Shown: piece by piece, positions 8,288 through 16,687 of the stretch
How the letters are laid out: every line of letters begins with the position of its first letter
Position numbering within the stretch: the stretch's first letter is position 1
The notes under the pieces: generated by a model
What the model saw: the letters and a program-made list of their open reading frames with translations, nothing else
What the model was told of the DNA's origin: nothing
The model's database searches: none
Made by a program: the position numbers and the translations under genes
DNA from: an uncultured Clostridia bacterium
GTDB taxonomy: Bacteria; Bacillota; Clostridia; Lachnospirales; CAMZNU01
DNA length: 64,000 nt
Assembly (NCBI GenBank): GCA_947313885.1
Contig: CAMZNU010000010.1
Coordinates: 1 to 64,000 of the forward strand
Direction of reading: 5' to 3'

Positions 8288-9112
8288 ATGGAACATTTTA
8301 AAAAGGCAGAAAAGTTCAAATCATATTTTAAAAATGGAACAAAAAACGATAATGAAGTAGGGTATGTAGAAAGAGAAGATTTTATTAATCAAGAAGTTGA
8401 TAAAAAAAACGCGAAAGAGAACGTGGTGGACAACAACGAGATAGAGAAATATGGTAAAATAAACGAAATAAAAGTTGAGAAAAATAATCCTAAAGGGAAC
8501 ATATATTATTTAAATATAATAGGTCAAATTGAAGGGCATATGCAATTATCAGAAAATACTAAAACTACAAAGTATGAACATGTAATACCCCAGTTAGTTG
8601 GTGTATCACAAGATAAAACGATAGATGGGGTATTAATAATATTAAATACAGTAGGTGGTGATGTAGAAGCAGGACTTGCGATATCGGAGTTAATAGCGAA
8701 TATAGGAAAACCTACAGTATCATTAATATTGGGAGGGGCGCATTCTATAGGGATACCATTAGCAGTAAGTACGTCACATTCTTTTATAGCAGAAAGTGCG
8801 ACTATGATAATACACCCAGTACGTTTAAATGGAACAGTTACAGGCTCACCACAGACTTACGAGTATTTTAATAAAATCCAAGAGAGAATAGTAAGGTTTA
8901 TAGAAAGCCATAGTAATATAAAAGAAAAAAGAATAAATGAATTAATGTTTGATACTACAAAATTATTATCAGATGTAGGAAGTTTGTTAATAGGTGAGGA
9001 AGCAGTAAAAGAGAAAATAATAAATGATATAGGTGGATTAAACGATGCAGTAAACAAACTGTATGAATTAATAGATGTAGATAGAAAAAATAAGAAAAGA
9101 GAAACTAAATAA
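8288..9112 (+). CDS. tepA: TepA-type ClpP-like serine protease
   Basis: 274 aa. Residues 70-250 are a ClpP/crotonase fold: [19 protein letters not shown], then the Ser nucleophile in GGAHSIG (near 153) and His in MIIHPVR (near 176). About 70 charged residues precede the domain. TepA (YmfB) proteins are cytosolic Clp-like peptidases known in spore-forming Firmicutes, usually beside ftsK/spoIIIE, which is not seen here. AAAGGTGGG lies just before ATG. Confidence 0.82.
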   Translation: MEHFKKAEKFKSYFKNGTKNDNEVGYVEREDFINQEVDKKNAKENVVDNNEIEKYGKINEIKVEKNNPKGNIYYLNIIGQIEGHMQLSENTKTTKYEHVIPQLVGVSQDKTIDGVLIILNTVGGDVEAGLAISELIANIGKPTVSLILGGAHSIGIPLAVSTSHSFIAESATMIIHPVRLNGTVTGSPQTYEYFNKIQERIVRFIESHSNIKEKRINELMFDTTKLLSDVGSLLIGEEAVKEKIINDIGGLNDAVNKLYELIDVDRKNKKRETK

Positions 9113-9150
9113 AAAATGTAGTATCTAATTAAATAGATACTACATTTTTT
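9111..9150. terminator. Bidirectional terminator tepA / ArsC-like gene
   Basis: A 17-bp perfect stem, AAAAAATGTAGTATCTA and its complement, with a 6-nt loop. The A and T tracts on the two sides serve both converging genes. Confidence 0.9.
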
Positions 9151-9511
9151 ATTTAGTTTCGAAAAGTTTTTCATAATCAACTTTTTTAAATCCAGCCAAA
9201 ACGGTATCACCACTAATAATTAAAGGGCGTTTAATAAGCATACCGTTAGAAGAAAGAAGTTTTAATTTTTCTTCATTACTAAGAGTTGGTAATTTACTTT
9301 TAAGACCTAACAATTTAAATTGAACACCGCGGGTGCTAAAATAACTATCGATAGGTAAAGATTTAGACGTAGTCCATAACTTTAGCTCATCGTAAGTTGG
9401 AGTTTCTGTAAGTATGTTACGTTTAGAATACGTAATACCTTTATCATCAAGCAAAACCTTTGCTTTTTTAACAGTACTTCAACCAGGTAAATAAAAAAAT
9501 AATGTATCCAT
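9149..9511 (-). CDS. ArsC/Spx-like protein, probable selenoprotein (in-frame UGA)
   Basis: The ORF track shows only a 101-aa fragment. On the minus strand an ATG at 9511 sits behind AGGAGG (9521-9526) and reads MDTLFFYLPG, then TGA (9481-9479), then STVKKAKVLLDDKGITYSKR and on to a normal ArsC/Spx C-terminus (GMLIKRPLIISGDTVLAGFK). The UGA occupies the catalytic Cys of the family pattern YPKCSTCRKA. Twenty nt after the UGA, AAGCAAA/TTTGCTT forms a 7-bp stem with a GGT loop, fitting the bacterial SECIS rule of a G at the start of the apical loop 16-37 nt downstream. With Sec the product is 120 aa, the family length. It is probably a thiol oxidoreductase. The alternative is a nonsense mutation; Sec machinery is not in the window. 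Confidence 0.78.
9457..9478 (-). promoter_or_regulatory. Candidate bacterial SECIS hairpin
   Basis: Immediately 3' of the UGA on the minus strand, AAGCAAA-GGT-TTTGCTT forms a 7-bp stem. The loop begins GG and lies 20 nt from the UGA, matching the known spacing and loop rule for SelB recognition. It is coding sequence at the same time. Confidence 0.65.
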
Positions 9512-9535
9512 AATTTAAAACCTCCTTTTAAAATT

Positions 9536-9565
9536 AGTATAGCATAAAAATAAATTTGCATACAA
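9536..9565 (-). promoter_or_regulatory. Promoter of the ArsC-like gene
   Basis: On the minus strand TTGTAT, 18 nt, TATACT, about 25 nt before the start codon. Confidence 0.5.
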
Positions 9566-9594
9566 AAATGTTTATATATTGACAATAATTTAAG

Positions 9595-10227
9595 GTGGTG
9601 ATAAGGTTAAAAAAAGAGGTGATTAAAATTATAAAAACAAAAAATTTAGAGACAGACTTTTTAAAATATAAAGATGTAATAATAGATGAAAATAAAACAA
9701 CATTTATAGTAGGAGTAAGTGGTGCGGGAAAAAGTACATTATTAAAAATATTTAATGGGACGGAGAAATTTAAAGGTGAAGTTACATATAAAGAAACATA
9801 CATAAAAGATGAAAACTATATTAAATTAAGAAGAAAAATAATGTTAATAGGGCAACAATGTTTTTTATATGATTTAACGATAATAGAGAATTTTAAAAAA
9901 ATATATGAATTAAGAGATGAAAAAATGATAAGTGAGGATAAAGTAAATAAATATTTAAAAATGACTTGCATAGAAGGTAGTTTAAATAGAAAGTGCCAAG
10001 ATTTATCAGGAGGGGAAAGACAACGAGTTTTTATAGCATTAATGTTATCATTTAAAAGTGAGGTATTAATGATTGATGAACCGACGTCGGCGTTAGATAA
10101 TGAAACAGCATTAAAAGTTGTAGGTAATATAAAAAAGAATTGTAAAGAAGAAGGAATAACGTTAATAGTAGTTAGTCATGATGAAGAATTAGTAAATAAA
10201 TATGCCGACGAAATAGTGAGGTTATAA
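9595..10227 (+). CDS. fetA: ABC transporter ATPase, FetA-like
   Basis: About 200-210 aa. Walker A is VGVSGAGKST, the signature is LSGGERQR, and Walker B is VLMIDEPTSALD, with switch His in VVSHDEE. It overlaps the ybbM/fetB-type permease that follows, which defines the pair as FetAB, a presumed metal (iron) exporter. The start is uncertain: the GTG codons at 9595/9598 lie on top of a ribosome site. GTG 9619, or an AUU at 9628 spaced well from GAGGTG, would give the usual N-terminus (KTKNLE). Confidence 0.82.
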   Translation: MVIRLKKEVIKIIKTKNLETDFLKYKDVIIDENKTTFIVGVSGAGKSTLLKIFNGTEKFKGEVTYKETYIKDENYIKLRRKIMLIGQQCFLYDLTIIENFKKIYELRDEKMISEDKVNKYLKMTCIEGSLNRKCQDLSGGERQRVFIALMLSFKSEVLMIDEPTSALDNETALKVVGNIKKNCKEEGITLIVVSHDEELVNKYADEIVRL

Positions 10228-10228
10228 T

Positions 10229-11014
10229 ATGGATGGAGTAGTTGAAATAAGTGTAATGCAATTAGGTAAAGTGTATTTGTTGTTGCTACTAGTTTTGTAT
10301 GTACTGTCAAAAGCAAAAATAAAAGAAAGTAAATTATTATTTATAGGAAGTATAAGGATGACAGTACAGTTATTTTTAGCGGGTATAATATTAACGGAAA
10401 TTTTCAAAATGGATAAATGGTATTTTACAGTTATATATTTGATGGTAATGATAACATTTAGTAGTAGACGAATATTTAAATTAAATAAATATTTAAATGT
10501 TAAGTTTAAAATATACATAGTAGGATCAATAGGGTTAAGTGTAATATTTTTAATAATATTTTTTGTAGGATATGTATTAAAAGTAGATGTGTTAAATCCA
10601 CAATATACGATACCGATAAGTGGGATGATAGTAGGAAGCACTATGAACGGCATAATGCTTGGCTTAAAGGGTTTTAAAAATACATTAGAAAAAAGTAAGT
10701 TAGAAATAAAAACATTAATAAATTTAGGTGTAACACCAAAAAAAATATTAAAACCATATGTAAACGATGCTATAGAGATGGCTATGATACCTACGTTAAA
10801 TTCTATGGTTAGTATAGGACTAATAACATTACCAGGAATGATGACGGGACAAATATTAGCAGGTACGTTACCGATAACGGCTATAATGTATCAAATATCA
10901 ATAATGATAATGCTGTGTACAAGTGTAACAATAAGTATATTTGGAAGTATGAATTTAGGATATAAAACGTTATTTAACGAAAAAGGTGAATTGTTTTTAT
11001 TTGATGAGGTGTAA
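10229..11014 (+). CDS. fetB: FetB-like permease (UPF0014)
   Basis: 261 aa with about seven membrane segments; family features are RMTVQLFLAG near 42, PISGMIVGSTMN near 132 and PTLNSMVSIGLITLPGMMTG near 190. FetAB exports iron and protects against oxidative stress in E. coli; here the substrate is inferred. It starts 2 nt after fetA and ends one base before larE, so transport and nickel-cofactor genes share a transcript. Confidence 0.85.
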   Translation: MDGVVEISVMQLGKVYLLLLLVLYVLSKAKIKESKLLFIGSIRMTVQLFLAGIILTEIFKMDKWYFTVIYLMVMITFSSRRIFKLNKYLNVKFKIYIVGSIGLSVIFLIIFFVGYVLKVDVLNPQYTIPISGMIVGSTMNGIMLGLKGFKNTLEKSKLEIKTLINLGVTPKKILKPYVNDAIEMAMIPTLNSMVSIGLITLPGMMTGQILAGTLPITAIMYQISIMIMLCTSVTISIFGSMNLGYKTLFNEKGELFLFDEV

Positions 11015-11015
11015 A

Positions 11016-11822
11016 ATGGAGTTAGAAAAAAAATATGATGAATTAAAAAATATTTTAAGAAAGTTAGAAAAAGTTGTAATAGCGTATTCTGGTGGAGTTG
11101 ATAGTACATTTTTATTAAAAGTAGCTTACGATGAGTTAGGTGAGAATGTATTAGCTGTTACAGTAGATACACCGATGTACCCAAAAAGTGAAAAGGAATT
11201 AGCGATAGAGATAGGAAAAGAAATAGGCGTAACACATAAAATATTAGAAATAAAAGACGGTAATGAAATAATTAAATTTAATCCAGAGGATAGATGCTAC
11301 GTATGTAAAAAAAATATTTTTAAAAATATAAAAGAAATAGGCAAAAAAAACTATATAGAAAATATATTAGATGGTTCAAATACAGATGATTTAAAAACTT
11401 ATAGACCAGGGAAAAAAGCATTAGAAGAATTAGAAATAATAAGCCCATTAGTATTAGCGAATTTAAATAAACTAGAAATAAGAAAGTTGTCAAAAAAATT
11501 AGAACTAGAGACACATAATAAACCGTCATTTTCTTGTTTGATGACAAGGTTTGAATATGGAGAAGAAGTAACGAAAGAAAAATTAAAAGAAATTGAAAAT
11601 TGCGAAAATTTTTTAAAAGAAATAGGGTTTAAAAACTATAGAGTTAGAAAACATAAACATATAGCTAGAATAGAAGTAGATAAAGATGAAAGAGTAAAAT
11701 TTTTTGACATAGAAATTTTTGATAAAGTAAACAAATATTTTAAAAGTCAAGGGTTTAAATACGTTACAGTTGATTTAGATGGCTATATAAGTGGTAGCAT
11801 GGATATTGATATTAAAAAATAG
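11016..11822 (+). CDS. larE: Pyridinium-3,5-bisthiocarboxylic acid synthase LarE (Fe-S type)
   Basis: 268 aa from the ATG at 11016 behind GATGAGGTG; the track start at 10986 lies inside fetB. The PP-loop SGGVDS (near 25) marks an ATP pyrophosphatase. LarE adds sulfur to the pyridinium precursor of the nickel-pincer cofactor. Three conserved Cys are visible: RCYVC (94 and 97) and SFSCL (173). That is the arrangement of [4Fe-4S] LarE proteins, in contrast to the single sacrificial Cys of the Lactiplantibacillus enzyme. larB and larC follow; larA is not in the window. Confidence 0.9.
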   Translation: MELEKKYDELKNILRKLEKVVIAYSGGVDSTFLLKVAYDELGENVLAVTVDTPMYPKSEKELAIEIGKEIGVTHKILEIKDGNEIIKFNPEDRCYVCKKNIFKNIKEIGKKNYIENILDGSNTDDLKTYRPGKKALEELEIISPLVLANLNKLEIRKLSKKLELETHNKPSFSCLMTRFEYGEEVTKEKLKEIENCENFLKEIGFKNYRVRKHKHIARIEVDKDERVKFFDIEIFDKVNKYFKSQGFKYVTVDLDGYISGSMDIDIKK

Positions 11823-11833
11823 AAGGAGATTTT

Positions 11834-12598
11834 ATGGAAGAAGAAAAGTTAATAAAACTATTAAATAGTTTTAAAAAAGATGAAATAACAATAGATAATG
11901 CATTAGATAAATTAAAGAGTTTACCATTTGAAGACTTAGGATTTGTAAAAATAGATAATCATAGAAGTTTAAGAACAGGATTTCCAGAAGTTATATACGG
12001 CGAAGGAAAAACAAAAGAACAAGTAAAAATAATAGTTAAGTCTATGATAAAAGAAAACAATACGATTTTAATAACTAGATGTAAAAAAGAGCATTATGAT
12101 GAAGTTAAGAAAATTGTACCTAATTGTGCATACAATAAAATTGCTAACACTATCGTTATAAATGAAAAAGAAATTATAAACACTGATATAAAAGTAGTAA
12201 TAGCCACAGGAGGAACTAGTGACTTACCTGTTGCTGAGGAGGCGTATGTAACGGCTAGAGCTTTTGGATGTAACGTAATAAAATTAATAGATGTTGGAGT
12301 TGCAGGAATACATAGGCTATTAGATAATAAAGAATTATTATTTGATGCAAATGTAGTAATAGCCATTGCAGGAATGGAGGGTGCATTACCTAGCGTTATA
12401 GGTGGAATTGTAAGTTGCCCAGTAATTGCTGTACCTACAAGTGTTGGGTACGGTGCTAATTTCCAAGGGTTAACACCATTGTTAGCAATGTTAAATAGCT
12501 GTGCTAGTGGAATAGCTGTTGTAAATATTGATAATGGTTTTGGTGGTGGGTTTATGGCGAGTACAATAGTAAAACAAATAGAAAAGGGGAGAAAATAA
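11834..12598 (+). CDS. larB: Pyridinium-3,5-biscarboxylic acid mononucleotide synthase LarB
   Basis: 254 aa. The C-terminal half is a PurE-like domain (ATGGTSDLPVAEEAYVTARAF, AIAGMEGALPSVIGG, PTSVGYG). LarB carboxylates and hydrolyses nicotinic acid adenine dinucleotide, the first step to the nickel-pincer cofactor. AGAAGGAGA precedes the ATG, and the stop overlaps the larC start (TAATG), indicating translational coupling. Confidence 0.95.
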   Translation: MEEEKLIKLLNSFKKDEITIDNALDKLKSLPFEDLGFVKIDNHRSLRTGFPEVIYGEGKTKEQVKIIVKSMIKENNTILITRCKKEHYDEVKKIVPNCAYNKIANTIVINEKEIINTDIKVVIATGGTSDLPVAEEAYVTARAFGCNVIKLIDVGVAGIHRLLDNKELLFDANVVIAIAGMEGALPSVIGGIVSCPVIAVPTSVGYGANFQGLTPLLAMLNSCASGIAVVNIDNGFGGGFMASTIVKQIEKGRK

Positions 12599-13503
12599 TG
12601 GATAATATATTATATTTTGATTGTTTATCAGGAATAAGCGGAGATATGACAATAGGGGCATTATTAGATTTAGGAGTAAAGTTTGAATATTTAAAAGATG
12701 AGTTAAGTAAATTAAATATAGATGGATATGAGTTAGAAGCATTTAAAAATCAAAAAAATGGGATAACGGGAACAAAATTTAATGTAATACTTAAAAATAG
12801 CCATGACCACGAACACAAACATGAACATAATCACAACCATAAACACGACCACGAACACGACCACGAACACAAACATGAACATAATCACAACCATAAACAC
12901 GACCACGAACACAAACATGAACACAAACATGAACATAATCACAACCATAAACACGACCACGACCACAAGCACGACCATGATCATAGCCATGGAAGAAACT
13001 ATGAAGACATAATAAAATTAATAGATGAAAGTAGATTAAACAAGTATGTAAAAGAAATATCAAAAAAAATGTTTTTAGAAGTAGGTATAGCAGAGGCGAA
13101 AGTACACAATAAAAAAATAGAGGAAGTACATTTTCATGAAGTTGGTGCTGTAGATAGTATAGTAGATATAGTAGGTGTTGCTATATGTATAGATAAACTA
13201 GGGATAGAAGAAATAGTAGTATCACCGATACATGTAGGAACGGGATTTGTTAAATGTGACCACGGTGTAATACCAGTGCCAGCACCTGCGACTATGGAAA
13301 TTTTAAAAGGAATTCCAATATATTCAAAAGGTATAAGAAGTGAGTTAGTGACACCTACGGGAGCAAGTATAGTAAAAGTAGTAGGAAGTAAATTTACAGA
13401 TATGCCAAAAATGGAAATTGAAGAAATAGGATATGGATTAGGGACAAAAGATTTAGAAATAACGAATGTATTAAGAGTAATTAAAGGTAAAAAAAAACTG
13501 TAA
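12598..13503 (+). CDS. larC: LarC N-terminal part (LarC1), nickel insertase
   Basis: 301 aa. The N-terminus YFDCLSGISGDMTIGALLDLG is the LarC hallmark, followed by EEVHFHEVGAVDSIVDIVG near 180 and HGVIPVPAPATMEIL. Residues 69-132 are an uninterrupted alternation of His with Asp, Glu, Lys or Asn (32 His), a probable nickel-binding reservoir. The frame ends GKKKL-stop, and the C-terminal domain follows in the -1 frame. LarC1 can be made alone; the full enzyme, which inserts nickel with CTP, needs the frameshift. It is coupled to larB. Confidence 0.93.
   Translation: MDNILYFDCLSGISGDMTIGALLDLGVKFEYLKDELSKLNIDGYELEAFKNQKNGITGTKFNVILKNSHDHEHKHEHNHNHKHDHEHDHEHKHEHNHNHKHDHEHKHEHKHEHNHNHKHDHDHKHDHDHSHGRNYEDIIKLIDESRLNKYVKEISKKMFLEVGIAEAKVHNKKIEEVHFHEVGAVDSIVDIVGVAICIDKLGIEEIVVSPIHVGTGFVKCDHGVIPVPAPATMEILKGIPIYSKGIRSELVTPTGASIVKVVGSKFTDMPKMEIEEIGYGLGTKDLEITNVLRVIKGKKKL
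12802..12993 (+). repeat. His-tract tandem repeat inside larC
   Basis: Imperfect repeats built from 6-bp CAC/CAT dipeptide units, with a larger unit (AAACATGAACATAATCACAA...) recurring three times. It encodes alternating His over 64 residues and is likely to vary in length between strains by slippage. Confidence 0.9.
13489..13503 (+). promoter_or_regulatory. -1 ribosomal frameshift site in larC
   Basis: Nine A (13489-13497) give the slippery heptamer A-AAA-AAA just before CTG TAA. A -1 slip reads on as TVKEKIIMLETNIDDM, joining LarC1 to the canonical start of the C-terminal domain. Programmed frameshifting of larC is known in Lactiplantibacillus plantarum; the site here is read directly from the sequence. 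Confidence 0.8.
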
Positions 13504-13517
13504 AAGAGAAAATTATA

Positions 13518-13922
13518 ATGTTAGAGACAAACATTGATGATATGAAAGGTGAAATATATTCATATTTAACAGAAAAATTATTAGGAGTTGGAGTATTAGA
13601 TGTTTATATGACGCCAATAATGATGAAAAAAACGAGACCTGCTAATATGTTATCAGTAATATGTAAAGATAAAGATAGAGAAAAAATAGAAGAAATAATA
13701 TTTAAAGAGACGACAACATTTGGAATAAGGAGTTATGAAGTAGATAGAAGTATTTTAGAGAGAAAAATGGAAGTGAAAAAAACGATGTACGGAGATATTT
13801 TAGTTAAAGGAGGATATTATAAAGGTGAAAAAATAAAAACATCATTAGAATATGAAGAAGGAAAAAAAATAGCTATAAAAAATAAAATACCATTAAAAGA
13901 CGTATATGAGGCAATAAAATAA
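13518..13922 (+). CDS. larC: LarC C-terminal part (LarC2)
   Basis: 134 aa in the -1 frame relative to LarC1. The LETNIDDMKGE motif normally lies in the middle of one continuous LarC, and PIMMKKTRPANMLSVIC continues the family pattern. The ATG at 13518 has no ribosome site (AGAGAAAATTATA upstream), so translation is expected as LarC1C2 by frameshifting. The combined length, about 440 aa, is slightly above the family norm because of the His tract. Confidence 0.88.
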   Translation: MLETNIDDMKGEIYSYLTEKLLGVGVLDVYMTPIMMKKTRPANMLSVICKDKDREKIEEIIFKETTTFGIRSYEVDRSILERKMEVKKTMYGDILVKGGYYKGEKIKTSLEYEEGKKIAIKNKIPLKDVYEAIK

Positions 13923-13935
13923 AGAGTACAAAAAT

Positions 13936-13970
13936 AAAGTTTTAGAAGGAAGTCCTTTTAAAACTTTTTG
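13936..13970 (+). terminator. Terminator between lar and aro operons
   Basis: AAAGTTTTA/TAAAACTTT stem with inner AAGGA/TCCTT, ending in TTTTTG. Confidence 0.7.
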
Positions 13971-13987
13971 TTATAAGGGAGAGAATT

Positions 13988-15247
13988 GTGAAAATTGGTT
14001 TGTTAGGTAAAAATTTAAGTTATTCGTTATCAAAAGAATTACATACTATATTTTTAGAAGATAATAATATAGAAGGCGAATATAAAAACATAGAAGTAGA
14101 AGAGAAAGATATATATAAATTTTTTAGAGATGACATAAAAAAAATAAGAGGAATAAATGTAACGATACCGTATAAAAATGAGGTTATGAAATATATAGAT
14201 GAAGTAAGTAAAGAAAGTGAAATGTTAAATAGTGTAAATACAATAATAAATGAAAATGGAAAATTAAGAGGTGAGAACACAGATATAATAGGATTTGAGT
14301 TAATGTTAAAAAGAAAAAAAATTAACTTTAAAAATAAAACTGTTGTAATATTAGGGACGGGAGCAACAAGTCAGATGGTTAAGTATTATAGTGAGAAAGA
14401 AAAAGCAAAAAAAATAATATTAGTAAGTAGAAATAAAAAAGAAGGGTGTATAACGTATGACGAAATAAAAGAAGGGGATATATTAATAAATACAACACCT
14501 GTAGGAACGAAAGATGTAAAAAGTAAATTACTAATAGATGAGAAACATATAAAAATATTTGAAACTATAATAGAAGTTACGTATAACCCGTTTAGGACAA
14601 AATTGTTAACATATGGAATATATAATAATAAAAAAGTTGTTAATGGTTTGTATATGTTAGTAAGTCAAGGTATTAAAAGTGAGGAAATGTTTATAAATAA
14701 AAAAATTGGTAATGAAGTAATAGAAAACATTTATAAAAAAATGTTAAGTAAAGTAAATATTGTATTAATAGGGATGTCTGGAAGTGGGAAAAGTACGATA
14801 GGTGAGGAGTTAGGAAAAAGATTAAATAGAAAACATGTAGATATAGATTTAGAAATAATAAAAAGTAGCGGAAAAGAAATAAGAGAAATATTTAATGAAT
14901 CGGAAGAAAAATTTAGAAACTTAGAAAGCATGAAAATAGAAGAAATGTCAGAAAAGGAGAATTTAATAATTTCTGTAGGTGGAGGTGGAATAAAAAGAAA
15001 AGAGAATATGGAGAACTTATATAAAAATGGGGTAATAATATATATAAACCGCGATGTAGATGAAATAATAAAAAGTTTAGAACACACGAATACAAGACCG
15101 TTGTTAGATGGAGATATAAAAAATAACATAAGAAAACTATTTAAGGAAAGAGAAGATGATTATAAAAAATATAGTGAAATAGAAGTAAGTAATAAAAAAA
15201 TAGAGGAAGCTGTGGAAAGTATTATAATGAAAGTAGGGGAATTATAA
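13988..15247 (+). CDS. aroE-aroK: Fused shikimate dehydrogenase-shikimate kinase
   Basis: 419 aa. Residues 1-255 are AroE: GKNLSYSLSKELH (substrate Ser), NVTIPYKNEV (catalytic Lys), NTDIIGF, and ILGTGATSQM for NADP. Residues 257-419 are AroK: GMSGSGKSTIGEELG P-loop, HVDIDLEI, and FRNLE. It performs two steps of the shikimate pathway in one chain. It starts at GTG behind AAGGGAGAG. It leads an operon aroE-K, aroQ, aroB, aroC, chorismate mutase, aroA with overlapping or abutting genes. AroE and AroK are usually separate proteins. Confidence 0.92.
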   Translation: MKIGLLGKNLSYSLSKELHTIFLEDNNIEGEYKNIEVEEKDIYKFFRDDIKKIRGINVTIPYKNEVMKYIDEVSKESEMLNSVNTIINENGKLRGENTDIIGFELMLKRKKINFKNKTVVILGTGATSQMVKYYSEKEKAKKIILVSRNKKEGCITYDEIKEGDILINTTPVGTKDVKSKLLIDEKHIKIFETIIEVTYNPFRTKLLTYGIYNNKKVVNGLYMLVSQGIKSEEMFINKKIGNEVIENIYKKMLSKVNIVLIGMSGSGKSTIGEELGKRLNRKHVDIDLEIIKSSGKEIREIFNESEEKFRNLESMKIEEMSEKENLIISVGGGGIKRKENMENLYKNGVIIYINRDVDEIIKSLEHTNTRPLLDGDIKNNIRKLFKEREDDYKKYSEIEVSNKKIEEAVESIIMKVGEL

Positions 15248-15693
15248 TGAAAATAGCTATAGTAAATGGTGCAAATATAAATATGTTAGGAAAACGTGAG
15301 GCATCAGAATATGGATTAGATAGTTATGATGATTTAAAAAAAATGATAGATGAGTATTGTAAAAAAGAAAATATACAATATGAAATGTATCAAAGTAATA
15401 GTGAAGGTGAAATAATAAATTATTTACAAAGCTTGTATGAAGAGGTAGATGGTGTAGTAATAAACCCTGCGGGATATACACATTATAGCGTAGCTATATT
15501 AGATGCATTAAAAATATTAAGATGTATAAAAGTTGAAGTTCATATAAGTGATATAGAGAAAAGAGAAGATTATAGGAAAATTTCTATAACTAAAGATGGT
15601 TGCCATAAGCAAATAAAAGGTAAAGGATTTTTGGGGTATATAGAAGGTATAGAATATATAAAAAGGTGTGTATATGAAAAAAATAAAAACTAA
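15247..15693 (+). CDS. aroQ: 3-dehydroquinate dehydratase, type II
   Basis: 148 aa. Type II features are NGANINMLGKREASEYG (catalytic Tyr), YQSNSEGEIINYLQ, INPAGYTHYSVA and VEVHISD. It dehydrates 3-dehydroquinate in the shikimate pathway. The start overlaps the upstream stop and the end overlaps aroB. Confidence 0.95.
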   Translation: MKIAIVNGANINMLGKREASEYGLDSYDDLKKMIDEYCKKENIQYEMYQSNSEGEIINYLQSLYEEVDGVVINPAGYTHYSVAILDALKILRCIKVEVHISDIEKREDYRKISITKDGCHKQIKGKGFLGYIEGIEYIKRCVYEKNKN

Positions 15694-16687
15694 TTCATAC
15701 GATATATATTTAGGAAAAGGAATAATAAATAGAAGTGAAGAAATTATAAACAGTAAAAAAGATAAAATAATTATAACAGATGAAAATGTATATAAACTTA
15801 ACATACATAAAAGTATGAACTTAAGTAATGTAAAAAAAATAATAGTAATAAAAGCAGGTGAGAAAAGTAAAAGCCTTAAGTGTGTAGAAAAAATAATAGA
15901 TGAAATGTTAGAAGAAAATTTTAATAGGGAAAGTATGTTAGTAGCATTAGGCGGTGGAGTTGTAGGAGATATTGTAGGATTTGTAGGTAGTATATATTTT
16001 AGGGGAGTAGAAGTAGTGCAAATACCTACTACACTATTATCTATGGTAGATAGCAGTGTAGGGGGTAAGACAGGAATAAACTATAAAAATTGTAAAAATA
16101 GTATAGGTAGTTTTTATAATCCTAGTGCAGTAATTATAGATGTTGATTTATTAGAAACGTTAGAAAGTAGAGAAATAAGAAGTGGGTTAGGAGAAATAAT
16201 AAAATATGGTTTTATAAAAGATGAGGAAATAATAAAGATATTAGAAAAAAATGGGTTAGAAGAAAATAAAGCAAATATAATATATAAATGTTTGAGTATA
16301 AAAAAGGAAATAGTAGAAGAAGATGGACAGGAAAAAGGAATAAGAAAAATTTTAAACTTTGGGCATACGATAGGACACAGTATAGAGAGTTGTACAAACT
16401 TTGAGAAATATAGCCATGGTGAGGCTGTAGGACTTGGAATGGTTAAAATGATGTATAAAAATAAAAACCAAAAAAGGTTAATAAACTTATTAAAAAAACT
16501 AAATATGCCTTATGAAATTAAATTAGATGTTGAAAAAATAATAGAGATAATAAAATTTGATAAGAAAAGTGTAAGTAAGGAAGAAATAAATATAGTAGTA
16601 ATAGATGAAGATGAAATAGGAAAATGCGAAATAAAAAAAGTGACGTATAACTATTTAAAAAATTATTTAGAAGAAGGTGAAAAATAA
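15674..16687 (+). CDS. aroB: 3-dehydroquinate synthase
   Basis: 337 aa from the ATG at 15674, 9 nt after AAGG; the track's GTG at 15668 is too near the ribosome site. NAD-dependent cyclisation of DAHP: ALGGGVVGDIVGFVGSIYFRGV, TTLLSMVDSSVGGKTGIN and the metal-binding GHTIGHSIE and HGEAVGLGM are all present. Confidence 0.95.
   Translation: MKKIKTNSYDIYLGKGIINRSEEIINSKKDKIIITDENVYKLNIHKSMNLSNVKKIIVIKAGEKSKSLKCVEKIIDEMLEENFNRESMLVALGGGVVGDIVGFVGSIYFRGVEVVQIPTTLLSMVDSSVGGKTGINYKNCKNSIGSFYNPSAVIIDVDLLETLESREIRSGLGEIIKYGFIKDEEIIKILEKNGLEENKANIIYKCLSIKKEIVEEDGQEKGIRKILNFGHTIGHSIESCTNFEKYSHGEAVGLGMVKMMYKNKNQKRLINLLKKLNMPYEIKLDVEKIIEIIKFDKKSVSKEEINIVVIDEDEIGKCEIKKVTYNYLKNYLEEGEK

Noticed and set aside
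9149-9454. The 101-aa ORF taken as a complete protein
   Set aside because: It lacks the catalytic loop and first strand of the ArsC fold and has no ribosome site; the ATG-UGA-containing frame upstream explains it better.
12733-13063. Val/Met- and Gly/Tyr-rich minus-strand ORFs and a Thr-rich plus-strand ORF in larC
   Set aside because: They are other frames of the His tract of larC, with no ribosome sites.
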